DNA of 54,764 nt from Betaproteobacteria bacterium (GCA_020346185.1 CP070775.1:3187584-3242347), one strand, 5' to 3'. Counted from the first letter of the stretch, positions 20,251 to 29,712 are shown. Notes: a model not told the origin generated them from the sequence alone. Program-made: numbers and translations.

Positions 20251-20266
20251 TGGCACGATTGTTGCG
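20251..20266 (+). promoter_or_regulatory. Sigma-54 (-24/-12) promoter of the response-regulator operon
   Basis: TGGCACGATTGTTGCG matches the sigma-54 consensus TGGCACG-N4-TTGC at every fixed position, with GG and GC spaced by ten bases. Transcription should begin near 20278, about 25 bases ahead of the GTG at 20302. It follows the ABC ATPase stop by 28 bases. Confidence 0.88.
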
Positions 20267-20301
20267 TTACAATACGACCCGAACACTTGATCTTTGAAAC
20301 A

Positions 20302-21738
20302 GTGACCAAAATCCCCACAGACGGAAAACCTGATCTACTCATCGTTGACGACGATCCGCTGATTACGGACACCCTCGATTTCGTCCTGGGTAAGGACTAC
20401 AACGTACGCGTCGCCGAATCGCGTTCCCAGGTCAAGAGCCTACTCAGGCAGCTGGACACACCGCCAGAGTTGGCGCTCGTTGACCTCGGGCTGCCGCCTA
20501 CACCGCATCGACCGGACGAGGGATTCCACCTGATTAGCGAATTGCTGGCGCAATCGCCCGACATGAAAATCATCGTCCTTTCTGGGCAGACCGATGATTC
20601 GAATGCGCGTTACGCACGGACCTTGGGCGCGATGGATTTTATCGCCAAACCCGCGGAACCCGAGCATCTGAAGTCGGTGCTGGCGAGCGCACGAGAAGTT
20701 GCGGTCGTCGAACAAAAGGAAAGCGCGCCGAATAGTGGGTTGATCGGCAAAGGGCCGGCAATTACCAAACTGCACCAGCAGATCGAACAATATAGTGCGT
20801 CGAATTTCCCGGTACTTGTCGAAGGCCCCTCAGGCAGCGGCAAGGAACTCGTCGCCAACTCATTGCATCGCCAGAGCCCCCGAAGTGACAAGCCATTCCT
20901 GGCGTTGAACTGTGCCGCCATTTCACCGACTCTTGTTGAACCGACGTTGTTCGGATACAGCAAAGGTGCATTCACCGGTGCGACTACGGCGCGACCTGGA
21001 TACTTTGAAGACGCCCGTAATGGCACCCTGTTCCTTGATGAGATCGGTGAACTCCCGCTTGAACTCCAAGCCAAGTTGCTGCGCGTGCTTGAAAATGGCG
21101 AGTTTCAACGGGTGGGTGAAACGCAAAGCCGCGTCAGCAATGCGCGGGTGATCGCGGCAACCAACCGTGATCTCCGAAACGAGGTTAAAGCGGGGCGGTT
21201 CAGAGCGGACTTGTATCACCGGCTGTCAGTATTTACGGTGCAGGTTCCGTCGTTACGCGATTTCGGCGAGGACAAGCTGCTGCTGCTCGAACATTTCTCC
21301 ACGTTCTACGCGCGGGAGAGCAAAGTCGAACCATTCGTGCTCGATGCCGACGCGAGGAGACTGTGGCTCGAATACGACTTCCCTGGCAACGTGCGAGAGC
21401 TGCGGAATATCGTTATTCGACTAAGCACCAAGTACCCGGGCAAGAGCGTAACGATGGAGCAACTGCTCGGGGAATTTGACTGGGAAGACCTGGATAATGC
21501 GCCTCCAGCAACCAGTTCCGAACCGAACGCCTCGCCCGATGCAGCGCGTCAACGCTTGCAAATGGACAAGAACTTTCAGCTCGATCAACTCCTCAAGGAG
21601 CTCGAGCGCAGTTACGTCGAGGCGGCACTCGAACTGACTCACGGAAATCTAAGCAAGGCAGCAAGAATGCTGGGCATGCATCGCACCACCCTCTACAGCC
21701 GAATGCAAAGTCACGCTCCAGTTCCCCGGGAAGAATAA
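20302..21738 (+). CDS. Sigma-54-dependent response regulator, PrsR-like
   Basis: Transcription activator of NtrC type, 478 aa from the GTG at 20302. The longer ATG at 20248 lies inside the promoter and is not used. Order of domains: receiver (about 10-130) with acidic pocket DDD16-18 and phosphoacceptor Asp61 in VDLGLPP; AAA+ domain with Walker A GPSGSGKE, the sigma-54-contacting loop GAFTGA and Walker B LFLDEIGEL; a Fis-type helix-turn-helix at the end (NLSKAARMLGMHRTTLY). The DLGLPP...EGF receiver segment resembles PrsR, the regulator usually found with exosortase/PEP-CTERM loci. Its own promoter is sigma-54 type, so self-activation is likely. The partner kinase is probably at 35174-36934. 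Confidence 0.92.
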   Translation: MTKIPTDGKPDLLIVDDDPLITDTLDFVLGKDYNVRVAESRSQVKSLLRQLDTPPELALVDLGLPPTPHRPDEGFHLISELLAQSPDMKIIVLSGQTDDSNARYARTLGAMDFIAKPAEPEHLKSVLASAREVAVVEQKESAPNSGLIGKGPAITKLHQQIEQYSASNFPVLVEGPSGSGKELVANSLHRQSPRSDKPFLALNCAAISPTLVEPTLFGYSKGAFTGATTARPGYFEDARNGTLFLDEIGELPLELQAKLLRVLENGEFQRVGETQSRVSNARVIAATNRDLRNEVKAGRFRADLYHRLSVFTVQVPSLRDFGEDKLLLLEHFSTFYARESKVEPFVLDADARRLWLEYDFPGNVRELRNIVIRLSTKYPGKSVTMEQLLGEFDWEDLDNAPPATSSEPNASPDAARQRLQMDKNFQLDQLLKELERSYVEAALELTHGNLSKAARMLGMHRTTLYSRMQSHAPVPREE

Positions 21739-21742
21739 CTAG

Positions 21743-23221
21743 ATGTACCACAGCTTTTTCGGGCTGTCCCAGCCGCCGTTCAAGATCACCCCGGACACGG
21801 AGATGTTCTTCGACGGTGGCAATCGAGGTGCAATCCTCGAGGCACTGATCTACGCAATCTCGCAGGGCGAAGGCATCGTCAAGGTAACCGGCGAGGTGGG
21901 CAGCGGCAAGACTATGCTTTGCCGCATGCTGCAAACTCGCCTGCCCGATAACATCGAGACCATCTACCTCGCCAACCCAAGCGTTTCGCCTGACGAGATT
22001 CTGCACGCCATCGCGTTCGAGATGCGGTTGCCGTTGCCAAACGAGGCGAACCGCATCGAGGCCATGCATCGTATTAATGACTACCTTCTCGAGCGGCACG
22101 CCGAGGGCAAAGATGTCGTTCTGTTTGTCGAAGAGTCTCAAAGCATGCCATTGGCAACACTGGAACAGATCCGGCTGTTGTCCAACCTCGAAACCGGGCA
22201 CCACAAGCTGCTGCAAATTGTGCTGTTCGGACAACCGGAACTCGACGACAGCCTGCGGCTTGCGGAGATCCGCCAACTGCGGGAGAGAATCACCCATAGT
22301 TTCTCGCTACTTCCGCTAACGACGAACGATGTTCGCCGTTACCTGTCGTTTCGCTTGCGTGCGGCGGGGTACCGTGGACCCGAATTGTTCAGTCGCCGTG
22401 TCTCCGGCTACATCAACCGCGTCAGCCAGGGCTTGACGCGACGGGTCAACATCGTTGCCGACAAGGCGCTGCTCGCCGCATTTGCCGACGGCACTCACAA
22501 TGTTTCGATCAAGCACGTCAAAGCAGCGGTGCAGGATACGGAATTCACCGCTAGCGGGCCAAAGCTAGCGATCTCGCCTCTTGGCTACGTCGCCGTCGGT
22601 CTGCTGATCGGCGGGGCGCTGGGCGTGACTGCACTGGTCACCTTACAGCAAGTGCGCCATGACCGTGTCGATACCCAAAATGCTGCCAAGGTCACCATCG
22701 ACACGACGGCTGAATCAGGGCAAACGCGAGTCCAGGATCCAGTCGAAACCGGCGTGGTGCAGCAGGGGCCCAAAGTGATGCCATCCCGGACGATTGCAAC
22801 CGGACCCTCGCTGGAGCCACGCTCCGAGCTCGAACCGTCCTACAGCGCGGACGGGGCCATATCCGCACCACAGTTGCCCCAGACCAGAGATTTGTTGGAA
22901 CAGAGATTGCGTGCAACCCGGCAATGGCTCTCCGAAACCGAAGACAGCCGGTTCACCATTCAGTTACTCGGCTCGGACAACGCTGAGTACCTGAGAGATG
23001 ATCTGGCAGCCATCGGTGATGTTGTTGAGCTAGAGAGAGTTTTTGTGTTCCGTACGCTCGCCAACCAAAGACCGTCGTATACCGTCTTGTTGGGTACATA
23101 CGTTAGTCGCGCGGAGGCGTTCCGGCAAATCGAAGCTTTGCCGGAATCAATTAAGGCGAACGGGCCATATTTTCGCACCATCAAGGGCATAAAGGCAGAA
23201 ATAGCCCGAAACGACGTCTGA
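21743..23221 (+). CDS. ExeA/MshM-type AAA ATPase with membrane helix and SPOR-like tail
   Basis: 492-aa inner-membrane protein starting four bases after the regulator stop. The N-terminal AAA domain (about 1-265) begins with the ExeA hallmark FFGLSQPPFKITPD and has Walker A GEVGSGKT and Walker B VVLFVEES. A membrane helix follows (about 278-302), then a Pro/Ser-rich linker and a C-terminal domain (about 405-485, FTIQLLGS...YTVLLGTYVSRAEA) that looks like a peptidoglycan-binding SPOR domain. ExeA works with ExeB to place the type II secretin through peptidoglycan, and MshM is the MSHA counterpart. I infer the same job for the MshL secretin encoded next. Confidence 0.9.
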   Translation: MYHSFFGLSQPPFKITPDTEMFFDGGNRGAILEALIYAISQGEGIVKVTGEVGSGKTMLCRMLQTRLPDNIETIYLANPSVSPDEILHAIAFEMRLPLPNEANRIEAMHRINDYLLERHAEGKDVVLFVEESQSMPLATLEQIRLLSNLETGHHKLLQIVLFGQPELDDSLRLAEIRQLRERITHSFSLLPLTTNDVRRYLSFRLRAAGYRGPELFSRRVSGYINRVSQGLTRRVNIVADKALLAAFADGTHNVSIKHVKAAVQDTEFTASGPKLAISPLGYVAVGLLIGGALGVTALVTLQQVRHDRVDTQNAAKVTIDTTAESGQTRVQDPVETGVVQQGPKVMPSRTIATGPSLEPRSELEPSYSADGAISAPQLPQTRDLLEQRLRATRQWLSETEDSRFTIQLLGSDNAEYLRDDLAAIGDVVELERVFVFRTLANQRPSYTVLLGTYVSRAEAFRQIEALPESIKANGPYFRTIKGIKAEIARNDV

Positions 23222-23269
23222 CTCCCGACTGCCTCACCGGCAGCGCGAATCAGAAGATTGGCTCAGACT

Positions 23270-25096
23270 ATGTCGTGGACTGCAGTGACCAATAACGGTG
23301 ACAAAAGACAGACAAAGGCGCCATTGGCGACGGTGCGCGGCACTCGGCGCATGGTCATGCTCGCGGCCGGCCTGAGCACGCTGTCTGCACTGACTCTATT
23401 GCCCGCATGTGCGTCGTACAAACCAACCGTGCCACCTTCCGAGGCACATCTCAGCCGCGATACGGTACCTGTCACGCCACCCGAGGAGAAGATACTGCCT
23501 CCGGTCAAGGTCAGCGATTATGTTCCGCTGCCCAAACCGCGCGTCAAACTGCCCACCTACAGCGTGGTGGTGACCGAAGTACCGGTAAAAGAACTTCTGT
23601 TCGCTCTGGCCCGTGACACCAAGCAGAACATCGATGTGCATCCCAATATCCAGGGTGTGGTCAGTATCAACGCGGTAGACGAAACGTTCCCAGCCATTCT
23701 GGAACGCATCGCCAATCAGGCCAACATCCGCTACCGGACGGAAGGCAAAATCATCGTCGTCGTTCCCGATATGCCGTATTTCAAGACCTATCGGGTCGAC
23801 TACGTCAACGTGAATCGCAATTCCGACGCCTCGGTCGGTGTCAGCGGTGACATCACTTCGGCCAGCATCGCTGAAAACCAGTCAGCCCCTTCGAACCAGG
23901 GATCGAGCACGACCATTGGCTCCAAGACAGAGGCGAATTTCTGGGGTGTACTGCGAGCCAACGTTGAAAGCATCATCTCGGCGACCAAAGCGCTGACCGA
24001 GACCGAGGACGAAAAGGCCGTCAGGGCCGAAGCCCGGCAACGCGCGCGTCAGGAGCGGATCCTGCAGGCCGAGGCAGTCGCTGCGGCCGGGAGTGACGCG
24101 GCGGGGTTGTTCGACGCCGCATTTGGCGAAGTAGCGACTGCCGAGGTAAAAGCCGACGACGAAGTCATTGTCAACGCGGTTGCCGGAACGGTCACGGTTC
24201 TCGGCTCCGAGAAACAACACAGGCTGGTACAAGCGTACCTGGACGGCGTGACCTCTGCCACGCAGCGCCAGGTCCTGATCGAGGCCACCATTGCCGAGGT
24301 ACAGCTGTCGAACTCGTATCAGGCCGGTGTTGACTGGAGCCGCATTGCCATTGGCACGGGGTGGTCATTCCAGCAGGAACTGACCGGAGCTGCCCTGAGT
24401 GAAGCGCCGCGCATGGTGGTGGGATACAAGAACCCCCTCTCGGACGGCGCCAGCATCTCGGCTTCGCTAAAGCTGCTCGAGCAATTCGGCAATACGCGCG
24501 TGCTGTCGAGTCCGAAACTGATGGCGTTGAACAACCAGCCGGCGCTGTTAAAAGTGGTCGATAACCGTGTCTACTTCGAAATCGAAGTGCAGACGCAGAC
24601 GACGACAAACGCTCCATCGCTCACCACATTCGATACTACGGCGCGTTCCGTGCCGGTCGGCCTAGTCATGTCAGTCCTGCCACAAGTCTCGGAGAACGGC
24701 ACCGTCAGTCTCACGGTACGGCCGACCATCTCGAGGATCGTAGGCTTCGTGAAGGACCCCAATCCGGCCTTGGTGGAGGCCGGGGTCGAGAATCTGGTGC
24801 CCGAGATACAGGTGCGTGAGATCGAATCCATGCTCCAGGTTGGCAGCGGGCAAACCGTTATCCTCGGCGGCCTCATGCAGGATGACGTGCGGCGCGATCG
24901 CGACCAGGTTCCTTTCGCCGGTTCACTGCCAAACGTTGGCGATGCATTTGCCTATCGTGACGAGGAAGTCGAGAAGTCCGAGCTCGTCATATTTCTCAAG
25001 CCGACTGTGGTTACCAAACCCAGCCTCGATGCGGACGAGCTAAAGTTCTTTCAGCGCTTCCTGCCGTCCATCGATCCAACCGGCAGGCGTCCATGA
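23270..25096 (+). CDS. mshL: MshL-type outer-membrane secretin (lipoprotein)
   Basis: Outer-membrane channel through which the pilus leaves the cell. From ATG 23270 the protein has 608 aa. A lipobox LPAC (Cys at about residue 47) ends a hydrophobic stretch, so it should be a lipoprotein. An N-domain (VPVKELLFALARDTKQNIDV) comes next, then a linker rich in Ala, Arg and Glu, and the secretin core from about 290 to the end, with ATIAEVQLSNSYQAGVDW and VILGGLMQDD. A TTG at 23258 and an ATG at 23351 are other possible starts; the last would place the signal peptide right at the N-terminus. It overlaps the next gene by four bases. Confidence 0.92.
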   Translation: MSWTAVTNNGDKRQTKAPLATVRGTRRMVMLAAGLSTLSALTLLPACASYKPTVPPSEAHLSRDTVPVTPPEEKILPPVKVSDYVPLPKPRVKLPTYSVVVTEVPVKELLFALARDTKQNIDVHPNIQGVVSINAVDETFPAILERIANQANIRYRTEGKIIVVVPDMPYFKTYRVDYVNVNRNSDASVGVSGDITSASIAENQSAPSNQGSSTTIGSKTEANFWGVLRANVESIISATKALTETEDEKAVRAEARQRARQERILQAEAVAAAGSDAAGLFDAAFGEVATAEVKADDEVIVNAVAGTVTVLGSEKQHRLVQAYLDGVTSATQRQVLIEATIAEVQLSNSYQAGVDWSRIAIGTGWSFQQELTGAALSEAPRMVVGYKNPLSDGASISASLKLLEQFGNTRVLSSPKLMALNNQPALLKVVDNRVYFEIEVQTQTTTNAPSLTTFDTTARSVPVGLVMSVLPQVSENGTVSLTVRPTISRIVGFVKDPNPALVEAGVENLVPEIQVREIESMLQVGSGQTVILGGLMQDDVRRDRDQVPFAGSLPNVGDAFAYRDEEVEKSELVIFLKPTVVTKPSLDADELKFFQRFLPSIDPTGRRP

Positions 25097-26490
25097 GTCT
25101 GCTGCTTCAGGCCCTTGAAAAGGCGTCAAAGGATCGCGACAACGCCACAGACACTTTGGCTGCGGACAGCCGGTCTTATTATGGTCACCTGGCGCTGGAG
25201 CCGATGCCTGAGCCCCGGCTCATCCAACGCGGCAAGTCAACGGACGACAGCCCGCCAGAGCCACGCTCCACACCCGACGATGCCGCGGACGTGATGCGAG
25301 CCAGCAAGGTTCGAGGTTACACTGTGCTGGATTGGGCGCGCGATCATTACATGCTCACGTTTCTGGCGGGCGCCGCGCTTTTTGCAGTTGTTTACGGCCT
25401 TTACGTCTACGTGCAGGTCTCCAATCCAGCCTGGTTGCGCTCCACGCCAGCGCCACTGAGCGCGCCAGTCCAGGCCGTGATGACGCCGCCGCTGCCCCCC
25501 ACAGAGGATACGCCGCGCATCTCGGGATTGCCGGCCGCGTCAGGCACGCCACAACCGTCAGACGAGACACCGGCGGACCTTACCGCCGCAAGTGACGCTA
25601 CTGCCGAGCCCGTGGCTGCACTCGTTAACAATGCCAGCAACACCGAGCCCCCTGACACGCCACCGCGCACTGCCGCGACTGCCGCTATTACGCAACCTTC
25701 GCCCAAGGTCAGCCGGCAATCGACGCCCGTGTCACAACCAGCAACCAAGACGACCCGTACAAAATCGGCCGGGAATATGACTGCCCAGCTCGACAGCGAA
25801 GGCATAGAGGTGATCGAGATTCCTGTTGGACCAAAGGTAGCGGTACTGGCTGACAGCGCGGCAACATCGAACCAGACCAACATCGCGGTACAGTCGCAAG
25901 ACGGCGCTTTTAAGCGAATCGAGCCAAACTTGATTATGGCGTATGAAGCCTTGCAGCTTGGCCAGTACGAGGAAGCGGGTAGGCGCTACAGCCAGGTGTT
26001 GTCAAGCGATCCCAAAAACATTGATGCAATGCTCGGCCTGGCGACGATCGCGTGGAAACAGGGCCGTACAGCGGCCGCCAGCCAGCACTACGGCCGCGTA
26101 TTGGAAATGGAACCGCGCAACACGCACGCACAAGCGGCCCTGATCGCCATTCTCGGCAATGCCGACCCCATCGCGGCCGAGACCAGGCTCAAACAACTCA
26201 TCGACCGCGAACCGACAGGCTTCCTGTATTTTACGCTGGGTAATCTGTACGCCGAACGCAGCCTGTGGTCGCAGGCGCAGCGCGCCTACTTCCAGGCCCA
26301 TCAGCTGCAGCCGGAGAACTGCGATTATGCGTTCAACCTGGCCGTCGGACTCGAGCATCTCGGGCAAGCGCGCCCTGCTCTTGAGTATTACCGAAGGGCG
26401 CTCGACCTTTCTTTCAAGAATGGCCGCGCAAACTTTGATCAGCAGCTCGCGATCGAGCGCGTCGGCCAGCTATCAGCGCGGGTTGATTAA
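25093..26490 (+). CDS. MshN-like TPR protein with single membrane helix
   Basis: 465-aa bitopic protein. Residues 1-90 are cytoplasmic and open with SLLLQALEKASKDRD, a start often seen in GspB/ExeB and MshN-like proteins. A membrane helix follows (about 92-115), then a long Pro/Thr/Ala-rich periplasmic linker (about 116-250) and four or more TPR units (about 275-460: YEALQLGQYEEAGRRYSQVL, ATIAWKQGRTAAASQHY and others). It is translationally coupled to mshL (ATGA). By position and layout it should link the ExeA-like ATPase, peptidoglycan and secretin; this is inference. Confidence 0.82.
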   Translation: MSLLLQALEKASKDRDNATDTLAADSRSYYGHLALEPMPEPRLIQRGKSTDDSPPEPRSTPDDAADVMRASKVRGYTVLDWARDHYMLTFLAGAALFAVVYGLYVYVQVSNPAWLRSTPAPLSAPVQAVMTPPLPPTEDTPRISGLPAASGTPQPSDETPADLTAASDATAEPVAALVNNASNTEPPDTPPRTAATAAITQPSPKVSRQSTPVSQPATKTTRTKSAGNMTAQLDSEGIEVIEIPVGPKVAVLADSAATSNQTNIAVQSQDGAFKRIEPNLIMAYEALQLGQYEEAGRRYSQVLSSDPKNIDAMLGLATIAWKQGRTAAASQHYGRVLEMEPRNTHAQAALIAILGNADPIAAETRLKQLIDREPTGFLYFTLGNLYAERSLWSQAQRAYFQAHQLQPENCDYAFNLAVGLEHLGQARPALEYYRRALDLSFKNGRANFDQQLAIERVGQLSARVD

Positions 26491-26634
26491 GAGAACATGT
26501 CTCCAAACTGATCACACAACGCGTTAAGTACTGAACACGATGGTGATGAGGCGTATCGCGCGGCGTTGATCGAACTATCGTGCCCCGAAGAAACAAGGCA
26601 TGCAAGTAACGGTTCGCGGCGCACCCCTCGGGGC

Positions 26635-26650
26635 TGGGTCGATTCTTGCT
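26635..26650 (+). promoter_or_regulatory. Candidate sigma-54 promoter of the mshE operon
   Basis: TGGGTCGATTCTTGCT keeps the invariant GG and GC ten bases apart and the whole CG-N4-TTGCT half, with two changes in the -24 box (GT for CA). It lies in the 285-base gap before mshE, giving a leader of about 115 bases. The rest of that gap (26491-26775) has no open frame I believe in. Confidence 0.6.
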
Positions 26651-26775
26651 GGTTGGGGTTGTTATTCACCAGTTGTTTGGGTTAACCAGCCGGCGTCGCT
26701 CGTGCCCAACCGGGAACGAGATTTGTTTCCATCGTACGTGCGAACAATCATGAAATAGCTTCTGAGCACAACAAA

Positions 26776-28485
26776 ATGGCCGAGCAACGAAGGAAGCTTC
26801 GTCTGGGTGAGCTACTGGTCCATCAGGGACTGATCACGCGAGACCAGCTGCGCATCGCGCTCACCGAACAGAACGGGCAGAACAACATGCCACTGGGCCG
26901 CGTGCTGGTGCGCTTGGGGTTCGTCACCGAATCGGTCATTCGCGACATTATGGCGCGAACCGTCGGCCAGGAAAGTATCGACCTGAATCAGGTCCTGGTC
27001 GATGCTGAAGCGCTGAGCCTGGTCCCCCAAACCTTCGCCCGGCGGCAACGACTGTTGCCAATCGCATTCAATGCGGAAAAGGGCGAGCTGACTGTCGCCA
27101 TTACCGAAGTGTTTAATCTGGCCGCGCTCGATCAGATACGCGCCATGGCCGGCGGAAATGTGCAGATAAAGACCGTCTTCGCCGGGCAGGCCCAACTCGA
27201 CGATTTCATCGACCATTTCTACGGTTTCGAATTGTCGGTTGACGGCATTCTGCGCGAAATCGAAACCGGTGAGGTCGATTACCAGAGCCTGCAGCAAGAC
27301 AGCGGCGACGAATACACGCAGCCGATCGTGCGGCTGGTTGGTGCACTACTGGTTGACGCCGTCAAGCGGGGGGCATCCGATTTGCACTTCGAACCTGAGT
27401 ATGCGTTCTTGCGCATCCGTTACCGCATCGATGGCGTGTTGGAGCAGGTGCGCAGCCTGCACAAGAATTACTGGGCCGGCATCGCGGTCCGCCTGAAAGT
27501 GCTCAGCGGCATGAATATCGCTGAAAACCGGGCACCTCAAGACGGCCGTATTTCATTGAATCTGAACGGCCGACCGGTCGATTTCCGCGTCTCAACCCAA
27601 CCGACTATCTGGGGCGAGAACATCGTATTGCGGGTACTCGACCGAGAGAAATCGATCATATCGCTGGAGCACATGGGACTGCCGCACGACGTGATGGCGA
27701 AGCTCAATCTGATGTTGGCCCGACCCGAGGGCATCCTCATCATCACCGGGCCGACCGGAAGCGGCAAGACCACTACGCTGTACTCCATGCTCGCCAAGTT
27801 GAACGTCGAATCGGTCAACATCATGACGCTCGAGGACCCGGTCGAGTATCCGGTGGCATTAATGCGCCAGACCTCAGTCAGTGAGTCAGCTCGCGTCGAC
27901 TTCGCGAGCGGTATTCGGTCGATCATGCGCCAAGACCCGGACATCATTTTGGTCGGCGAGGTGCGTGACCGGGACACGGCAGAAATGGCATTCCGGGCAG
28001 CAATGACCGGGCACCAGGTTTTCACGACTTTGCACACCAACTCGGCGCTCGGGGCTTTCCCGAGGCTGCTTGATATCGGCATCACCCCTGAAATCATGTC
28101 CGGTAATATCATCGGCATCCTGGCCCAGCGGCTGGTTCGCACCCTATGCACCAACTGCAAAGAGGCCTATACACCCAATGCCGAAGAAAGGCTGCTGCTC
28201 GGCGGTGCCGACGACCCGGATCTGACGCTGTACCGTCCGGTTGGCTGCACGGCTTGCAGTAACCGCGGTTACAAAGGGCGTGTCGCAGTGCTAGAAATCC
28301 TGCACATGGATGCTGATATCGACGAGTTGGTTGCGCGCCGCGCCTCGCCAAGAGAACTGCTCGAAGCCGCGCTTGCCAAGGGCTTTCGAACACTTGCTGA
28401 TGAAGGATTGCAGCGTGTTCTCGAAGGCGTGACCAGCCTCTCGGAAGTGGCTCGGGCGATAGACCTGACCTCGCGCGCAAGGTAA
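26776..28485 (+). CDS. mshE: MshE-type pilus extension ATPase (GspE family)
   Basis: Cytoplasmic hexameric ATPase that drives pilin polymerisation, 569 aa. The N-terminus is an MshEN domain. Residues 9-32 start RLGELLVHQG and end in Gln with the spacing of the known c-di-GMP-binding motif, and a second copy starts PLGRVLVRLG at 39. The motor domain has Walker A GPTGSGKTTT (about 325), the Asp box, Walker B DPDIILVGEVRD and the His box TLHTNSALGA. A zinc-type tetracysteine (CTNC ... CTAC, about 457-493) follows. Synthesis or extension is thus probably controlled by c-di-GMP. No retraction ATPase is nearby. Confidence 0.95.
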   Translation: MAEQRRKLRLGELLVHQGLITRDQLRIALTEQNGQNNMPLGRVLVRLGFVTESVIRDIMARTVGQESIDLNQVLVDAEALSLVPQTFARRQRLLPIAFNAEKGELTVAITEVFNLAALDQIRAMAGGNVQIKTVFAGQAQLDDFIDHFYGFELSVDGILREIETGEVDYQSLQQDSGDEYTQPIVRLVGALLVDAVKRGASDLHFEPEYAFLRIRYRIDGVLEQVRSLHKNYWAGIAVRLKVLSGMNIAENRAPQDGRISLNLNGRPVDFRVSTQPTIWGENIVLRVLDREKSIISLEHMGLPHDVMAKLNLMLARPEGILIITGPTGSGKTTTLYSMLAKLNVESVNIMTLEDPVEYPVALMRQTSVSESARVDFASGIRSIMRQDPDIILVGEVRDRDTAEMAFRAAMTGHQVFTTLHTNSALGAFPRLLDIGITPEIMSGNIIGILAQRLVRTLCTNCKEAYTPNAEERLLLGGADDPDLTLYRPVGCTACSNRGYKGRVAVLEILHMDADIDELVARRASPRELLEAALAKGFRTLADEGLQRVLEGVTSLSEVARAIDLTSRAR

Positions 28486-28506
28486 TTCTGACAACCAGGC
28501 CGGCAT

Positions 28507-29712
28507 ATGCCTTCGTTTCAGTACAAAGCCATCGATCGTAATGGCCGCAAAACTCGAGGCCGCCTGGATGCCTACAATGAGATCGATCTGGAGCTGCGCC
28601 TGCGAAAAATGCGGTTGGACCTGATCACCGCACGGCTGCTGGCACAAGATGCCCCGGCGGTGGGCAGCAGCAACATTACCCGGCAGGACCTCATCACCTT
28701 TTGTTTCGACATGGAGCAGATCTCACGTGCCGGCATTCCGATCGTAGAAGGTTTACGTGATCTGCGAGATGGCCTGCAGAACCCCCGTTTTCGCGAAGTC
28801 CTGACCTCCGCACTCGAGGACATCGAGGGAGGGAAAACGCTGTCGGAAGCGCTAGCCGCGTTTCCAAAGGTTTTCAACAAGATCTTTATCAGTCTGATTC
28901 GGGCTGGTGAGCTTACCGGAGAATTGACCGAAGTGTTCGAAAATCTCGGCACGACACTGCGCTGGCAGGACGAGCTCGTAGCCCAGACGCGCAAGCTGCT
29001 CATTTACCCGGCTTTGGTCTTTCTCGTAGTCGGTAGTGTCGTCATTTTTCTGCTGATGTATCTGGTACCGCAGGTCGTTGGCCTGCTGACCACCATGGGG
29101 ATAGATTTGCCGCTCCAAACCCGCGTCTTGATCAAGCTGTCCGAGCTGACGAGCGACTACTGGTACCTGCTGCTGTTCGTCCCCTTGCTGATAATCGGCG
29201 GCGGTGCGATCGCAATCAAGTCCAGTTCACGGCTCCGATACGCGTTTGACTATTTCCTGCTCCGATTGCCTGTCGTCGGTCAAATTCTGCAGAAGATTCT
29301 GCTGGCGCGTTTCGCCAATTTCTTTGCCCTCATGTACCGCTCCGGCATCACCATACTGGACGCCATCCGGACCAGTGAAGACATCGTTGCCAACGGCTAT
29401 GTCGCCGATGGTTTGCGCCGTGCCGGGCAGCAAATCAACGCTGGAGAAAATCTGTCGGAGGCATTCAAGAATCTTGGCATGTTTCCGCCACTCGTGGTTC
29501 GCATGTTGCGTGTCGGCGAAAACACCGGCGCATTGGATACGGCACTGATGAACGTCACCTATTTCTATAATCGCGATGTTAAGGACTCGGTAGACAAAGC
29601 GCTGAAGCTGCTGGAGCCGACGTTGACACTATTGCTGGGCATCATCCTTGCGTTGATCCTTTTCTCGGTGTTTACGCCCGTTTACGAAGTACTCGGACAA
29701 CTGGATATCTAG
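28507..29712 (+). CDS. mshG: MshG-type inner-membrane platform protein (GspF family)
   Basis: Polytopic platform on which the ATPase turns to add pilins. The 401-aa protein starts MPSFQYKAIDRNGRKTRGRL, the normal GspF start. It carries two GspF repeats (about 70-190 and 275-395), with LADxL-like FCFDMEQISRAGIPIVEGL and FFALMYRSGITILDAI, and three membrane helices. It lies 21 bases after mshE and 8 bases before the next gene. Confidence 0.95.
   Translation: MPSFQYKAIDRNGRKTRGRLDAYNEIDLELRLRKMRLDLITARLLAQDAPAVGSSNITRQDLITFCFDMEQISRAGIPIVEGLRDLRDGLQNPRFREVLTSALEDIEGGKTLSEALAAFPKVFNKIFISLIRAGELTGELTEVFENLGTTLRWQDELVAQTRKLLIYPALVFLVVGSVVIFLLMYLVPQVVGLLTTMGIDLPLQTRVLIKLSELTSDYWYLLLFVPLLIIGGGAIAIKSSSRLRYAFDYFLLRLPVVGQILQKILLARFANFFALMYRSGITILDAIRTSEDIVANGYVADGLRRAGQQINAGENLSEAFKNLGMFPPLVVRMLRVGENTGALDTALMNVTYFYNRDVKDSVDKALKLLEPTLTLLLGIILALILFSVFTPVYEVLGQLDI

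Noticed and set aside
20248..20301. The longer N-terminus of the response regulator (MWHDCCVTIRPE...)
   Set aside because: It overlaps a near-perfect sigma-54 promoter and is unlike other receivers; GTG 20302 gives the normal start.
26487..26669. A minus-strand 60-codon open frame in the gap before mshE
   Set aside because: It has no ribosome site, no recognisable features, and lies over the candidate sigma-54 promoter.
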